In this document: one piece after another, positions 11,258-29,220 of the stretch
Numbering within the stretch: position 1 is the first letter of the stretch
How the letters are laid out: every line of letters starts with the position of its first letter
Notes under the pieces: generated by a model
Database searches by the model: none
The model's input: the letters and a program-made list of their open reading frames with translations, nothing else
Told to the model about the DNA's origin: nothing
DNA from: Acestrorhynchus altus
Lineage: Eukaryota; Chordata; Actinopteri; Characiformes; Acestrorhynchidae
DNA length: 64,000 bases
Assembly: GCA_034509495.1 (NCBI GenBank)
Contig: CM067507.1
Span: 24,763,300-24,827,299 of the forward strand
Direction of reading: 5' to 3'
Position numbers and translations under genes: made by a program

Positions 11258-12037
11258 CAGATGAATTTTGTCCATTATTTTATTGTTTAGCCATGTCATA
11301 ACCATGTCTCCAATAAACACAGCAGGCTACAATAATTAGGGGTTCTTTTCAAAACCTTCTATAGCTACCATCAAAAAACGGAGGGAAAAATAAAACAAAA
11401 CAAAAAACTGGCCCCCTCTGATTGCAGACCCTTTGGAACATTTGTGACACTGGAAACAGTGATCTTATTAAAGCAAGAAAGCCGATATTTGGACCATTTC
11501 TCCCATTCTTGGTTTTATACAAAAGCTACACAATGTTACACTTGATCAGAATACAATTCAACTGATTAATTAGTGTTCTACACCATAAAGTTGATAAAAT
11601 TTTAATTGATGGAGCATTACCACTATAATTTAACACTATGAGAGATCTGAAAAGAATACAAATTACTGCAAAATAAAAGACAAGTATCAAAGCAAGCTAG
11701 ATAAGTACCATTAGACTGAAGAATCCTTTTTAAAAAAGAAAAATCATAAAAATGTAAAAAGAAAATTACAGGCAAGGCTAAGGTTGAAAATTCCATCTTG
11801 TGATCCATTTCTTGAGCTTTCTTTTGAGTCACTCACCCAACCGAAACTCGTTTGCGGTTAAAACTCTGACCAATGAGGACCAGAACAAAAAGTTTTACTT
11901 GCTCGTGTTCCCATAGGAAACTCAGCTTGTATTAGTGTGTCAGGCACTTCCAGAGAAACTAGCCCACTCTCTTGAGACCGCTCAGCAACTCTACAGGCCA
12001 AATCACAATGCGGGTTCATTCAGATCAGACGATACAG
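11258..12037 (-). other. ctnnb1: ctnnb1 last exon, entirely 3'UTR
   Basis: After the stop codon (12259-12257), exon 15 continues 16 bases to TTTTTAG at 12241, followed by the donor GTGAGG. The acceptor CCACAG ends at 12038, so a 203-bp intron (12038-12240) lies in the 3'UTR. The exon starts CTGTATCGTCTG and contains stretches such as GCCTGTAGAGTTGCTGAG and GTGCCTGACACACTAA that match my memory of the human 3'UTR. The intron lies less than 50 bases after the stop, so it should not trigger nonsense-mediated decay. The 3' end is set from the poly(A) signal at 11279-11284. Confidence 0.85.
11279..11284 (-). terminator. ctnnb1: ctnnb1 poly(A) signal AATAAA
   Basis: AATAAA on the minus strand lies in AAACAATAAAATAATGG, after TTGTAGCCTGCTGTG, a stretch that also precedes the end of the human transcript as I recall it. 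Cleavage is expected near 11255-11265. The more proximal human signal AATAAAGTGTAAC is replaced here by GATCAAGTGTAAC (about 11532), so the proximal site appears to be lost. Confidence 0.65.
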
Positions 12038-12256
12038 CTGTGGAGGGACAAATGAAATGAAGGTGTTAGAATCAGAAACCATACACACAGACCACCATCA
12101 TTCATTCAAAATACACAACAGATTAGTTCTGCTACAAACATGCCAACATCTGCTTTAAACTTCCAAATCACACCCAACACTTATGCACTGTTCAAAATCC
12201 ATTGCCATTCATGTAGACAGCAGGTGCCCTGGTGCCTCACCTAAAAAGTAGTTTAT

Positions 12257-18308
<6,052 letters not shown>

Positions 18309-18321
<13 letters not shown>

Positions 18322-18359
18322 GTTACTCGCTCAGCCTGCTGCCAGCACAGCTTTCTAAT
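18309..18359 (-). other. ctnnb1: ctnnb1 exon 2: end of 5'UTR and first 13 coding bases
   Basis: The acceptor GTTTGTTTCAG ends at 18360 and the donor GTAAGT starts at 18308. The exon codes for M-A-T-Q plus the first base of codon 5, which is completed as Ser by exon 3 (S-D-L-M-E-L). The human gene splits its start region in the same way, with only a few codons on the ATG exon. This segment is too short for a six-frame ORF search to find. Confidence 0.93.
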
Positions 18360-21300
18360 CTGAAACAAACACAGGCATAGTTAATTTCACACCCTGGACT
18401 GACACACTTGGGGCCCAGTCATGAACATTACTGCCATTTCAGTTCACAGTTATCAGTGTCTGCATATTTTTACGGAATATTTAAAAGAGCAAAAAAAAAT
18501 ATCAAGCATTGCTGGCATTTGCCTGGCAAACCCAACCAGTTAGTTTTGAATATTCACATTCACAAGTGATTGTTATTGCATACAACCACCATTGTGAGCC
18601 TGTGAGAACATTACACTTCTACCATTCTCAAACGCTGCCAATGTGTTCTATCCATTTGCAAACCTATTGCCCATAAACAGCAGTTAAAACCTACTAAAGC
18701 ACAATGGCATTCAGTTACTTACTCTGTGGGGGCCCAATTTTGTCCCCTCCTCCTCCAATTCACAATTGTAATTACCATAACACAAGCCCTGAGTCTTCCT
18801 TCTCTATGCAAATGCATGACACCCCATTCTAAATCAGGGAGCAACACTAAATATACCAACTTTCAGTTCACCAGTTGTGTGCTGATGGACAAGCTATTTA
18901 TTCTTTAACACTTGAAAATTACATTCAATGTTTTACAAAAAAAAGGCAATTAAATTCTGCTCAGATTATCAAATACTTAACTAAACAAGGTAATTTTATG
19001 AATTTAATACATTGTAGTCTACAACACAGGAAACAAACAGAAGCAATGTTTACACATGCTTTCCACACATGCTTCTTTGCGACGTCTATGTTCAAAGCAC
19101 TCAAAAAGGTTCAACACTTGACTCCATTACAGCATAAATATCTATTCTTGTATTCAGGAGTCACAGCGGAAACTCATAAATAGCACAGCCCAAATTAGAA
19201 ATGTGTTGTATAAAAGCATTATGAAAGTAAATTTGACCGTTCATTGAGATAGATTTGACCCATTTGTTAAAATATTTTGTTCAGACAGTCTTTCAGTTTA
19301 AAACAGAAAAAGATGTCAAGTGTTTCTGGACACTAAGAGTTGATAGGAAACAAGATGCAATCTTTGGGAAACTTAACAAAAACACTGCAACCACCGTAGT
19401 ACCCAACAGTCCAACTACACCAGCCCTCAGTCTCTGACAACTACTCTTATGATGACTGAAGATAAATAATGGAGGTTTACAAGGAGTGCTCCATCTTTAT
19501 ACTTCAGAGTATGTGTACAAAATCTGAGCACTGAGCATAACAGCACCGTGGTGCATCTCAGACTGCCAAGAAGTCACAGCAGACTGCAAGTGCCTGCTGG
19601 TTCCAGCATCTGGAATCAATTGTGATAAAACCAGCAGCACAGAAGTCTTTTCCATTATGTGGCATAACAGCTCTCACTCACATGCAATATGCAACAACCT
19701 TCAAAATCCTCCAATCCTTAACCAGTGCCTGCACTCAAACAAGCAAAAACAAGCAGTGTCTTAAGATGTACTTTGTGAGAAAACTAATTTAAATGCATTT
19801 ATTATTTGACTTCCCTCCCTCACAGGACCATGCTTCCTGAAAAAATCTGCACCTAGAGAACTCTTAAATAACACCAACACATTCTCTACCTATTAAGATG
19901 GTCTCAGCACTATTATGTTTGAGAAACGGGGGCCTGAGAATACTTTGCTAGTGGAAAAAAGATGCAACAAAACATTTATCCAACAATTATTAGAATTGCT
20001 GCTGTCTACACAGAAAATAAACGTAATATTAAAGTCCCAATGTTTAGTAAACAGAGCCTTCAATACCACAGCTCTCTTTGCCTGCACTCCACACCCCTAA
20101 ATTTAGGATGGAGTACAGACATGTTCACAAGCACTGAAAAAAAGTCAGGAAATAAATGCACAGAATCCCCACACCTAAAATTATAAGAATTTATTTAATG
20201 GGTGTGCACTTCTCTGAAGACCACAACTCGGCGCAAGGCCTCCTCACACCAGAGGAATGCCAATTCTGCATTCCAAGGCCTGGCTAGCTTTAAGCTCAGT
20301 ATGAAGCCAGAAAACAAAAGATCTTAAACGCAGTGATGGGTAGTTACCTGGCTAGTAACCGCAGACTACATTCACACCACAACTCATTAGCAACGTGGCA
20401 GGAAAAGGGTGGGGGAAAAACATGAATAAGCCTAAAGACAAAATCCAGCTGATTCAAATGGATTTTCCACACCATTAAGACACCATGAGTTGTGGAGTCA
20501 TTTACCCTGAGAAACTCAGGAAATCAGACAAACGACCGAGACCCCAAACCTGCTCCAGCACTAAAGAAAAAGCTTAGTCCCCCAACCTACACAATGACCA
20601 CCAGCCCAGTCCATCCTTTAGGTGTTCCAATGTGAACTGCAGCATTTGATGCTCAACAGAGCAGGTCAGCTTCTCAATAGCCATACTGATGGACCTTCTA
20701 GAGTCCATGACAGTAAATAATAAGCAAATTAAAGACAGAAGGATGTCAGATAGAAGTGCAGCAGCTAGAGGAGAAGAATCCCTGTTCTCTTAAACCCTAA
20801 CATTTAGGGATTAATATGCTGGATTATCTGTAACAAAGACATTCTAAACAGCCAGTAAGCAGACAGATACAGAACACACACAGCTCGGGTAAATATGTTA
20901 AAACAAGAGCAAGTATACAGGCAAAGGCGTCAGCAGAAAACAACACTCCCCTCCCATTAAAACGATTTCCAAGCTGATCCGTTAAATGTGATCAGAGGCA
21001 GGGAATTGAGCAACTTTCCTCTAACAGATCTTCTGGCTGAGGAAGTCAGGAGAGTGTGAGTGGACCTACAGCAGCTACCCTGCGGTGCTTCTCAGCAGAA
21101 GGGCTTTGCACTGCGAATCTAACTACCCCCGAGCGCAGATTTCATCCCCCCCTCCCTCACCTACCCCGGCTCCTCGAGCAGCCAGAATCGGGTTTCACTC
21201 AAGCTCCTCCTTGACTTCCTCTCAAATCACACCAGCCAAACATTATTAAACCCTTTGTTCGTCAGCTTCTCGTCCAGGATTATAAGCACCTGGGATGGGA

Positions 21301-21855
21301 TCCTAACTTCGGACCTAACTTGACAATTCAAGCTCAGGAACCCAGCAGCGACTGTTAAACGCAGATTCAACCCCCCAGTGTTTGGTTCCCACCAGCCTAC
21401 CTGTTCAGCCCTGTAACTGCTGCTGTTCTTCACACCTACAGCTTGGGAACGACCAGCCAGTGCTTGTTTACTCGAACACCTTCAAACTTACCCCCAGAAC
21501 AGCCGTCCCCCGCTCCAAAGGCCACGTATGGCAAATAATGCTTCAACGTTAGATAAACACACACACTGCCTACACCCAAACACACTCTAACCGAGACAGA
21601 AAGGCTCGTGCTCACTTCTAAACAGCGGAATCGAACAACCGTTACTAACGAGCCGTTAGCTCCCAGCTACAACCCGCGACGCGGCCGTCAACCGACGTAA
21701 ACACGCGTCCGGGGCTTTAACTGAAGCCCAGGAGCTGGTCAAACCCCCCGTGTGTCCAACTGGAGACCCAAACCACTTCAGCCAACTGGGGCAAGAGAGC
21801 CCACAGCACTCCGTTCGCTCCCTTCCCGCAGGAAACGCCGCCGCGCCGCACTGAC
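18360..21855 (-). other. ctnnb1: ctnnb1 intron 1
   Basis: 3.5 kb, donor GTCAGTG and acceptor TTTGTTTCAG. 20.9-21.8 kb is GC- and CpG-richer and may carry promoter-proximal regulatory sequence. Open frames here are unsupported. No nested gene or repeat recognised. Confidence 0.7.
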
Positions 21856-22022
21856 CTGAGTGAAACAGCTGGATACTCCTTTATCCACCGACAGTCAGAA
21901 GACAACAACGTAGAAGACAATCCGTATCCGAAACGTGTAGAAATCACCCGCAGAATACTCCACCTCCTCGACAGAGCGGGGGGGTTCTGCTCCCTCTCTC
22001 CTCCAGGAGCGAAGTAAGATGG
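21856..22022 (-). other. ctnnb1: ctnnb1 exon 1, noncoding 5'UTR
   Basis: This exon ends in CTCAG followed by the donor GTCAGTG (GT at 21855-21854) and is spliced to the small exon 18309-18359, which carries the ATG. The 5' border is an estimate, set about 25-30 bases below the TATA-like box at 22046-22055. It contains no ATG. A noncoding first exon followed by a long first intron (18360-21855, about 3.5 kb) is the known layout of vertebrate beta-catenin genes. Confidence 0.75.
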
Positions 22023-22056
22023 CGTCGAACCATTAGAGCAAAGCCATTATAAAAAC
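22016..22056 (-). promoter_or_regulatory. ctnnb1: ctnnb1 core promoter: TATA-like box and YY1-type motif
   Basis: On the minus strand TTTTTATAATGG (22044-22055) is a TATA-like element. CGCCATCTT (plus AAGATGGCG, 22016-22024) is a good YY1 site placed where the start site should be. The surrounding 21.6-22.35 kb is CpG-rich. The stretch AGGATACAGTGGC just upstream resembles what I recall of the start of the human CTNNB1 transcript, including its TTATAA and GCGCCAT elements, which would make this core promoter deeply conserved. The exact start site is inferred. Confidence 0.6.
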
Positions 22057-22129
22057 TCCTGCGGCCACTGTATCCTGGCGCCTTGGTTAAAGTAGATCCT
22101 CGTCGTGTGGGGTTTGTACGAATAGGAAA

Positions 22130-22300
22130 AGCACAAATGTGGAGTAAAATCGCAGGTGACAAAGGGGAATTGTTGTTTGAGGGTGGTGTGGTCACTTACA
22201 GACGCATACGTGGGTCAAGAGAATGATAGATTGGCTTGGTTTCTTCTCGACTGCGGAAGGATACATCGTGTGCAGTGCGGCGAACGGGCGCACCTACCCG
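22130..22300 (+). ncRNA. possible divergent transcript first exon
   Basis: Upstream of and opposite to ctnnb1 in the CpG-rich zone, CCTACCCG is followed by a perfect plus-strand donor GTAAGT at 22301-22306, with a second donor-like GTGAGT at 22325. No downstream acceptor was identified, and the 5' limit is a guess. Confidence 0.2.
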
Positions 22301-22360
22301 GTAAGTTTGGTGCCCGTTGCAGCGGTGAGTCCGGTCCGAGCGGCAGGTGTGGTAGGTAGA

Positions 22361-25300
22361 GTAAGCGAGTCAAATATGGCTTTTACGACACATGTTAAGA
22401 TCTATATAGGTGTTGTTGTGGTCATTTCTTAGTTATAATGGCTGAATTAACGGTTGGGTGTGGCAAAGAACTTTCTATGGTCTTCTTTTTTTGCCGCGGT
22501 ATCAACCGCAGCCAGTATCAAACAAACACTCTTTCAGGGGTTTAATGGGAATTAGAAACGTAGCTAGATGGTAAAAATGGGCACAGTATAAATTAGCCAC
22601 ACATTCATATTTAACAATATTTTCTGTTTTGCTTTTTACAAAGAACATGAACTACTTCACTAGATAAGGTACTTTTATTCTGTATAATCAAATATCGTTA
22701 AGTAACTAATCGTCTAATTTACATAGCCCCGCCCCCCGGGTCGTCTAAACCTATAGCCAGGGCTCAATGTAAATGAGCTGCCTGTATTATTGTAACAGTA
22801 TGTGAACTTTGTCAACATCCCTGAAAAGTTTACAAAGTTATATACTTTCAGCTGGAGTCTACTGACCTTAACAGAATAGTCTCTCACATAGTGCTGGCTG
22901 ATATATTGGTCATATGGTATACTGTATCCTCAAACTGAGGTTGCTTTTCTGTTTTTAGGGATGCATATGATACACAATGGATATTATTTCATTAAATAAT
23001 GTAAATCATGTACTGTTACCTGTTGCCAAGGAGTTTGTTTTGGAGTTGTTTAATGATCTTTTCTGAAGGTTCTTATGACCTGATGTTTAACTGCAGTGTG
23101 TCATTAGGATAGGATAGGAACTTTATTGATCCCTTGGGACGGTTCCCTCAGGGAAATTAAGGAACAAATAAATGACAATTTAATAGGAGAAGGGAAGAAG
23201 AAAAAAGAAACTTCCTAAAAAAACTTCTCTTCCCTTCATCAAGAAAGTTGACATGCAATACAAAGGACCACTGGTGTTTTTGAATTATGTGGAAAAAAAT
23301 ATTAACATTTGAGAGGACAAAACAAGGTTTAATCAGTCAAGGAGTACCAGAACACTGGAAGCGTGAGATCATTAACTTTACTAATTCAAACTTTCAACAT
23401 GATTAAATATTGTGGTATATTTGCAAAATATTGCAATTCTCGAGATATATAAATATAGCCAAGAACTAGTCTCAAAACGAGGTTGCAGATAATACCCCAC
23501 TATAAATAATTAAAAGAATTCATTAACTGTTCAACATGTACATCAGAAAAAATAGCTCTCTTTAAAAGATTCTACATTGGGTTGGGATATAGCCCCACAG
23601 CTTGTATAGGGTGGTGTATCCAGGTATTTGTTGGTGAGGGATATATGTCTCTCAAATTACTTCCGGCTCAACAGTGCTGTGGTGTTTTGAAATGTATACA
23701 CCCTTCTGTATGTTGTATATTTGTCATGTGATAGTTTAACTTACCTGACTGTATAAATGAACTGGTAACTAAAAGAATGAGCTACAAAAATGAATAAATG
23801 CTAAAGTACCTGCTGGTCTAAATTATGAATGGTAGTCCCTTTTTGACCATAATTATCATAATGATATGCTTCAAGTTTATTGGAAATATTTTGTCACTCT
23901 TATAATCCTGTTTATTTGTTTTTGCTTTTTATTTGTTTTGTTATCAACAACAATGTATTCCTCCCTTTTGTTTTTACAAGTTATTCAATTCTCTCTATTT
24001 GTACAACAGGGTTACGCATAATTTGAATGTGCTAAATGTTTAGTCATGTCTTATCTATGCTACACCTACTGACAGATGATTATAATCATAGGAATGTGCT
24101 TAATACAAAGATCTGCTTTTTGAGTAAGCCTCCACATTTCCCAGATCATTTAAAAACATTAAACACGCTTAACATTATGGTTACTTCTTATATCTAACTT
24201 TTTTATTTAATAAAAATATAATTGGATTCTAATTACTGATATATAAAATGAATTAAAACATCAGAACTGCACTGAAGATTTATTTTATGTTAGTGATTTG
24301 CAGTTAACATTCACTGCTTTGGACTGCAGTGTGTTAGTACTTTCCTCTTCTTTTATACAGTGTTTCTCCTTCTCTGTAGTTGAGTATGACACAAGAAATA
24401 CATTAAGCATTAATAATAATGTGACAAGCATTTTTCCCCTCAGTGTAGTGTAGTGTAAAAAATAAACAAGTGCAAATTATGCAGTGACAATAACCATACA
24501 ATCAACACAACTAATGACACGCATCGTAATGTGTTTTCGCTCTGTTTTATTGTGAATATAGACATGCCATTACAGTTTGAGGAACGAATACTCATTGAAT
24601 GCTTAATAGTCATCAAAGAATCATTAACTGTGCCTGTTTATTAGGATCAGGATGATGCACGGCCTGCACATTTCCATCACATTAGGACTCTAAAGAAGCA
24701 TTCAGGTGCCTTTTTTTCAGAAAAAATGTAGGAAATGAGTTTATAATCCTTATAGGGTATCTGGTTGAGTGTGAATAATGTTCATATGCTATTCAAACAT
24801 GGTTTCTATAGGTGGCTGCAAAACTATATATATATTATTTTTGATTGGTTATGGCCAATATTTCATGTGATTTATTAACCACACATTCGTCACCTGATTA
24901 TTAACTTTTTCTTTTTCAAAATCAGGAGTAGTTAAGAAAAAAACACTTTATTCTGCTTTTTTTGGAGTAATCTCTACTGTCCAGGAAAAGGTGTACTAGA
25001 TTGTGGAGTATTGTTGTGAGGATTTGATTGCATCAGCAGTAAGAGCGTTAGTGAGATCAGGATGTCAGATGATCACCACCCCACCTCATCCTCAACTCCC
25101 CAGCTGATCTTAAACATATAGAATAGAGCACCATCATTGCAGAGAACACAGTTCCAATGCTTAATAACTCTGTGCTGGGGCACCTTATACCCCTCTAGCC
25201 CATGTCTGGTATTAGATATGGTACTAATAGGTTCATTTTTATCTGTAGATATTTGAACATTTAGTAGTGTTTTTTAATCTTGCCAGATTCAGCTCTTCAT

Positions 25301-27169
25301 GCTGTCTCTTTTTAATGCTGCATCTTTTTCTCAAAACCAGCACACACTGAAACCCCAAAATATAAAGTAGATCATACTTAATAAAGTTCTACATTGTCTG
25401 GGTCTTGGTGTGTCCAAACATCAGAAGTGCATGTTAGTGATGTTTCTTTCTATTCTCCATATGGCAGAATAGAATGGAATATGTTTATTCCAAATAACAC
25501 TTGTGGGATGTTGGATCATATTTATGTCCATATGAAAATACAGTATAAATAGGGGGTACAGAATTTTTATGTTTGTGAAAGCTCTGCAGCATAGTTTAGA
25601 ACATTTAGTTCATGAATTAAAAAAATGCAAGCACTCACAACACAAACACACACACACACACACAAAACAGGATTACATATGCATCGCCCACTTTCTCCCA
25701 GTAGGCTCAGGATGAGTTTAGAAGGCACAGGTCTTGCGCATAGCCAGGAGTGCTAGTTCACCTAAAGGAGAGCCGAGGTCACATCCCACTAGGCTTCCAT
25801 GGGATGCATTGCAGTCTTTGCTTGTATTTGAGCATGGAGATGGAGAGTGAAATGGTGGTGTTTTTTTGTGAGAAAAGCAGACTTTTCCCCTGGGAAGCCA
25901 GTGGAATTGATGCAGTGTACAGAGGGGAGGGGCACCTTTCTCTACGCGTGAAAGGAGGGGGCGAGCTAAAACCCACTTGTGTGTTCACACAATTGTGTAC
26001 CCTGACCCCAACTTAGCTAAAGGTCCCGAACTTACATCCTGTCATGCACAGTAATTTTGGGCCAAACCATACACACCATACACCATGCACATACAGGCCC
26101 ACCACAAGGAAGTCATCCTTGTGCATGGTTGGGCTGAAAAGGTTGGTCATGTCATTTTAGTGCATTAGTCAATGAAATGCTGCTGTTGATAAATAGATGT
26201 TAGTAATGTAGCATCTGATTTAGCAAAAGACCAATGACTGCAATGACTGAAACCTGTCCTCTTAAGATTGTGAACCAATTTACAGAGGGAGAGAAAACAA
26301 TGTAGTTCTGAAATCTCATATTGTTAACAAAACATCAAACAATTCAAATAGTAGACAGTTCAATTCATACATGTGCACAAGTGGATGAAGAACACATACA
26401 AGTTCTCTAACATGTTTCATGTTTATTTGATGGCCAGTGAGTTAATGTGAATATGATAATTCATTGAATTGCATAAAGAGAATATTAATGCATAAAAAAC
26501 ATCTATCAATTACTGCACTTTTTATTATAACATAACAATATAAATAAATTATTTCTGTTACACAAAAACTCTCATGGACACTTTTTGATATGATGTGAAT
26601 TTGGCAGTTTTTCTTCACATTGTGTTAAAATGTTTTGTTGAACAGACAAATATAAATGCTTTTTACTTGTAAAGCTTGTTTTGGAGGTGTCAGGATTTTG
26701 TGTGACATAATGATATAAATCTTATCTATAAAACACCACAGCATTCTCAGTTTATATACAGTTATTATGCAAACGTAATACCAAAATCCATGGTTTATTT
26801 TAATGTATAAAAATAATGTTAAAAATAAATTCTGTTTCAGAAAGTAATCACAGTTAAATACCTGCTGTTGCTTATCATGAAAAATATTTTGTTTTACTTT
26901 TTGATTAAAACAAAACACATGAATAAATAGCACTTCCTTTGCCAAATGGCCAAATTATTTAGAATATTCCAAGTCGTATACAAAGGCCTAAAATGAAAAA
27001 TTAAACAGTGAACAGAAAAAAGGCTTTCATCAGAATTTATTAAATTGCCATGTTTTACAACTTCTTCAGAGTATAAGAGGCTTTGCTTTTTAACTCTTAC
27101 ATCAGAGTACTCCAAACATCCAGCCATTCTCAGACACTGAAGCATAATCTTACTCGCATAAACAAACAG
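22361..27169. other. gene-free, AT-rich interval upstream of ctnnb1
   Basis: No supportable gene. Contents: a GC-rich spot at 22726-22745, a LINE-tail-like AGGAACTTTATTGATCCCTT at 23117-23136, a (CA)n tract at 25645-25664, and a moderately complex stretch at 25740-26000. The rest is AT-rich with no recognised feature. Confidence 0.5.
23105..23165 (+). repeat. LINE/SINE tail fragment
   Basis: Contains TTTATTGATCCCTTGGGACG and CTCAGGGAAATTAAGG, the signature of a very common fish retroelement end. Confidence 0.55.
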
Positions 27170-27440
27170 AAAACCCTCTTTTGAGCACCTCGGCTCAAAA
27201 TTCTCTTCAAAGTTCCCCTGCTTTGTAAGGCTGCACAGGCAACAATATCCGACCGCAGGTCAGCCCCTTTTGTGTTCCATTTCATTGTAGGGTTCAAAAA
27301 CACAGATTAAAGAGTTGGTCAGCCACCCCCTCCACATTCATCGGCTGTGCTGTTATCCCAATTGATGCCATAGAAATCCCTAATACCGAATAAAAGTTTG
27401 GGCTTGCCGTCTCAATGCAGCACTGTGTATCGTTACTCTA
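27170..27440. promoter_or_regulatory. candidate conserved noncoding block
   Basis: Complex, balanced-composition sequence with no ORF or repeat, inside an AT-rich desert (for example CCGACCGCAGGTCAGCCCC near 27253). Judged by texture only. Confidence 0.25.
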
Positions 27441-28779
27441 GAAGAGAAAGCACCTCTTAAAGACAACATTAGAGCATTTACAATCAGGCTGGACAGTCTG
27501 TAGAAATATTCCTGTAAATGAGAAAATTACAGCAATATGGGAGAACTAAATGTTTTGCCTCTTAAGCTCACACAATTTGCAAATTAATGTAGTTAACTGA
27601 AGAGGAATAAATAAATTAAAATAATATTTAAATTATCTTTCAATTTGTTTCTGCATTCTTTATAGTATGAAATGATTTTGTCCACCATTTAGGAAGAAAT
27701 GTTTACATTTGATAAACACAATTAATATTTGTTTGAATATTTTCAGGTCAGCCAACATTGTTATTATTATATCCAACATTATTATTAATACTATTAATTG
27801 CTGCCTTTTTAAATAATGAATATATGATAAGGAAGTATATTCAAATAAAATTTGTACAGTTTTCCAAGTGAAACAGACAGCTGATGCAAGTAAGAGGTAA
27901 TACAATATAATGCCTTTTTGATTGTTTGATCATACATGTACAATAATTTGTATTTTGTTTTACAGAAATTGAATTTCAGAAAGCTGTAGGAATTATGGAA
28001 ATATTAAATGTATATCATGCTGATATTTAAAATTCACAGTGATTGAACAAACACAGGAATGCAGTTAAATTCTGACCAGCATGGTTAATGTTATTAAAAT
28101 CCAAATACAGTTTCATGAAACAATATTTGCTGCATGTGAGGACGTACCTCAAACAATACATGTGAATTTAGTCATTAAATAGTTATTTCTATGAAAACAG
28201 ATTATGTTTAACCATAATGGTTAAAGATATTTCACCATACAACCTTCAACATTTCAGTTGTATGCATTATCAGTCATTTTAATCACCATAATTATTACAG
28301 TCATAATTCTTAGTTAGAGAAGAATTATTCAGTGGAGAATTGCTGTGACAAAACCTGCTCTGTTGTTAAATCAAATACTTGAATGCATATATTGTTAGAA
28401 TGACCCATTATTGGTAATGTGCAGCTGGAGACAGACACATTAACATGATTGTCTTAAAGTTTGAGTTGCTGCTGTGCTGCTTGTATTACAATATGATAAG
28501 CTGGTAGTCAGACACTGACTGGCAGGCACTTAGATTGTCTACAAACAATAAGTATCCTTCGTCTGCGCTGTAACATCCAAAACACATTACACATCTATTC
28601 AGTCCAGGGAAACACTTGCCATGCGCGGGAACCAAAAAAAAAAAAAAACCTGAATCAAAGCTAGCAAAAAGACTATAATAGTGGTGGAAAAAAATTTGCT
28701 TTATTTAAGGGAGGGTGAGAGAAAGAGAGAGAAAGGAAAGAAAGGGAAAAGGAGAGAAAGAGCAGGAACGGGAGGAATA
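27441..28779. other. AT-rich noncoding interval
   Basis: Nothing recognised apart from a poly(A) run near 28635 and a GA-rich stretch at 28709-28765. Confidence 0.45.
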
Positions 28780-29220
28780 TAATCTCATCACACAGCGTCC
28801 ACGGTCCCTATTTACATCGAATGCAAAGAGGGCACGTCCTCCTGAACATCCCTGCTGCGCGGAGTGAAAAGCATGAACAAATCAAAGACACAGCTCATCT
28901 GTGTTTATATTTTTACACAATGAAAAACCTTCTCTTTGTATGGCATTACCCCCCTCCACCACCACCACCCCTCTCTCCTCCTCCCGATCCCTCAATATTT
29001 AGGATAATTAACATCTTTCAGCAGCATTTCCAGATGCATTTTTTCAAATTACTAATTTGTTTATTCACACCGTAACCATATTTTCAGAGAACTGCTGCCT
29101 GATCTCTCCCCCTGTTTGACTTGTACAGCTGCTCTGAACTGTGCCTTTTTATTATTGCTGCACATTATAGGCGGTTTTAGATTTGTAGGGGTCAAATAAA
29201 AATGGTCTTCACCAGACTTC
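28780..29220. promoter_or_regulatory. candidate conserved noncoding block with TCF/LEF-type site
   Basis: Non-repetitive sequence holding ATCAAAG at 28881-28887, a TCF/LEF match, and AATTACTAATTTG near 29046. It is followed by a CTGT-rich simple repeat at 29228-29290. Confidence 0.25.

Larger units (their letters stand above)
21580..22360. promoter_or_regulatory. ctnnb1: CpG-rich promoter region of ctnnb1
   Basis: CpG dinucleotides are dense (for example 21661-21712 and 22240-22345) compared with the AT-rich, CpG-poor flanks. The noncoding first exon sits inside. This suits an unmethylated promoter of a broadly expressed gene. Confidence 0.6.

Noticed and set aside
21944..22195. 83-codon minus ORF at the ctnnb1 promoter
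   Set aside because: Starts upstream of the TATA box, so it is not in the main transcript. CpG-rich DNA is stop-poor by chance.
24645..24705. Possible 61-bp exon with TTATTAG acceptor and GTGCC donor-like end
   Set aside because: Open in one frame, but the donor is poor and no partner exon exists. More likely chance or a small conserved noncoding element.
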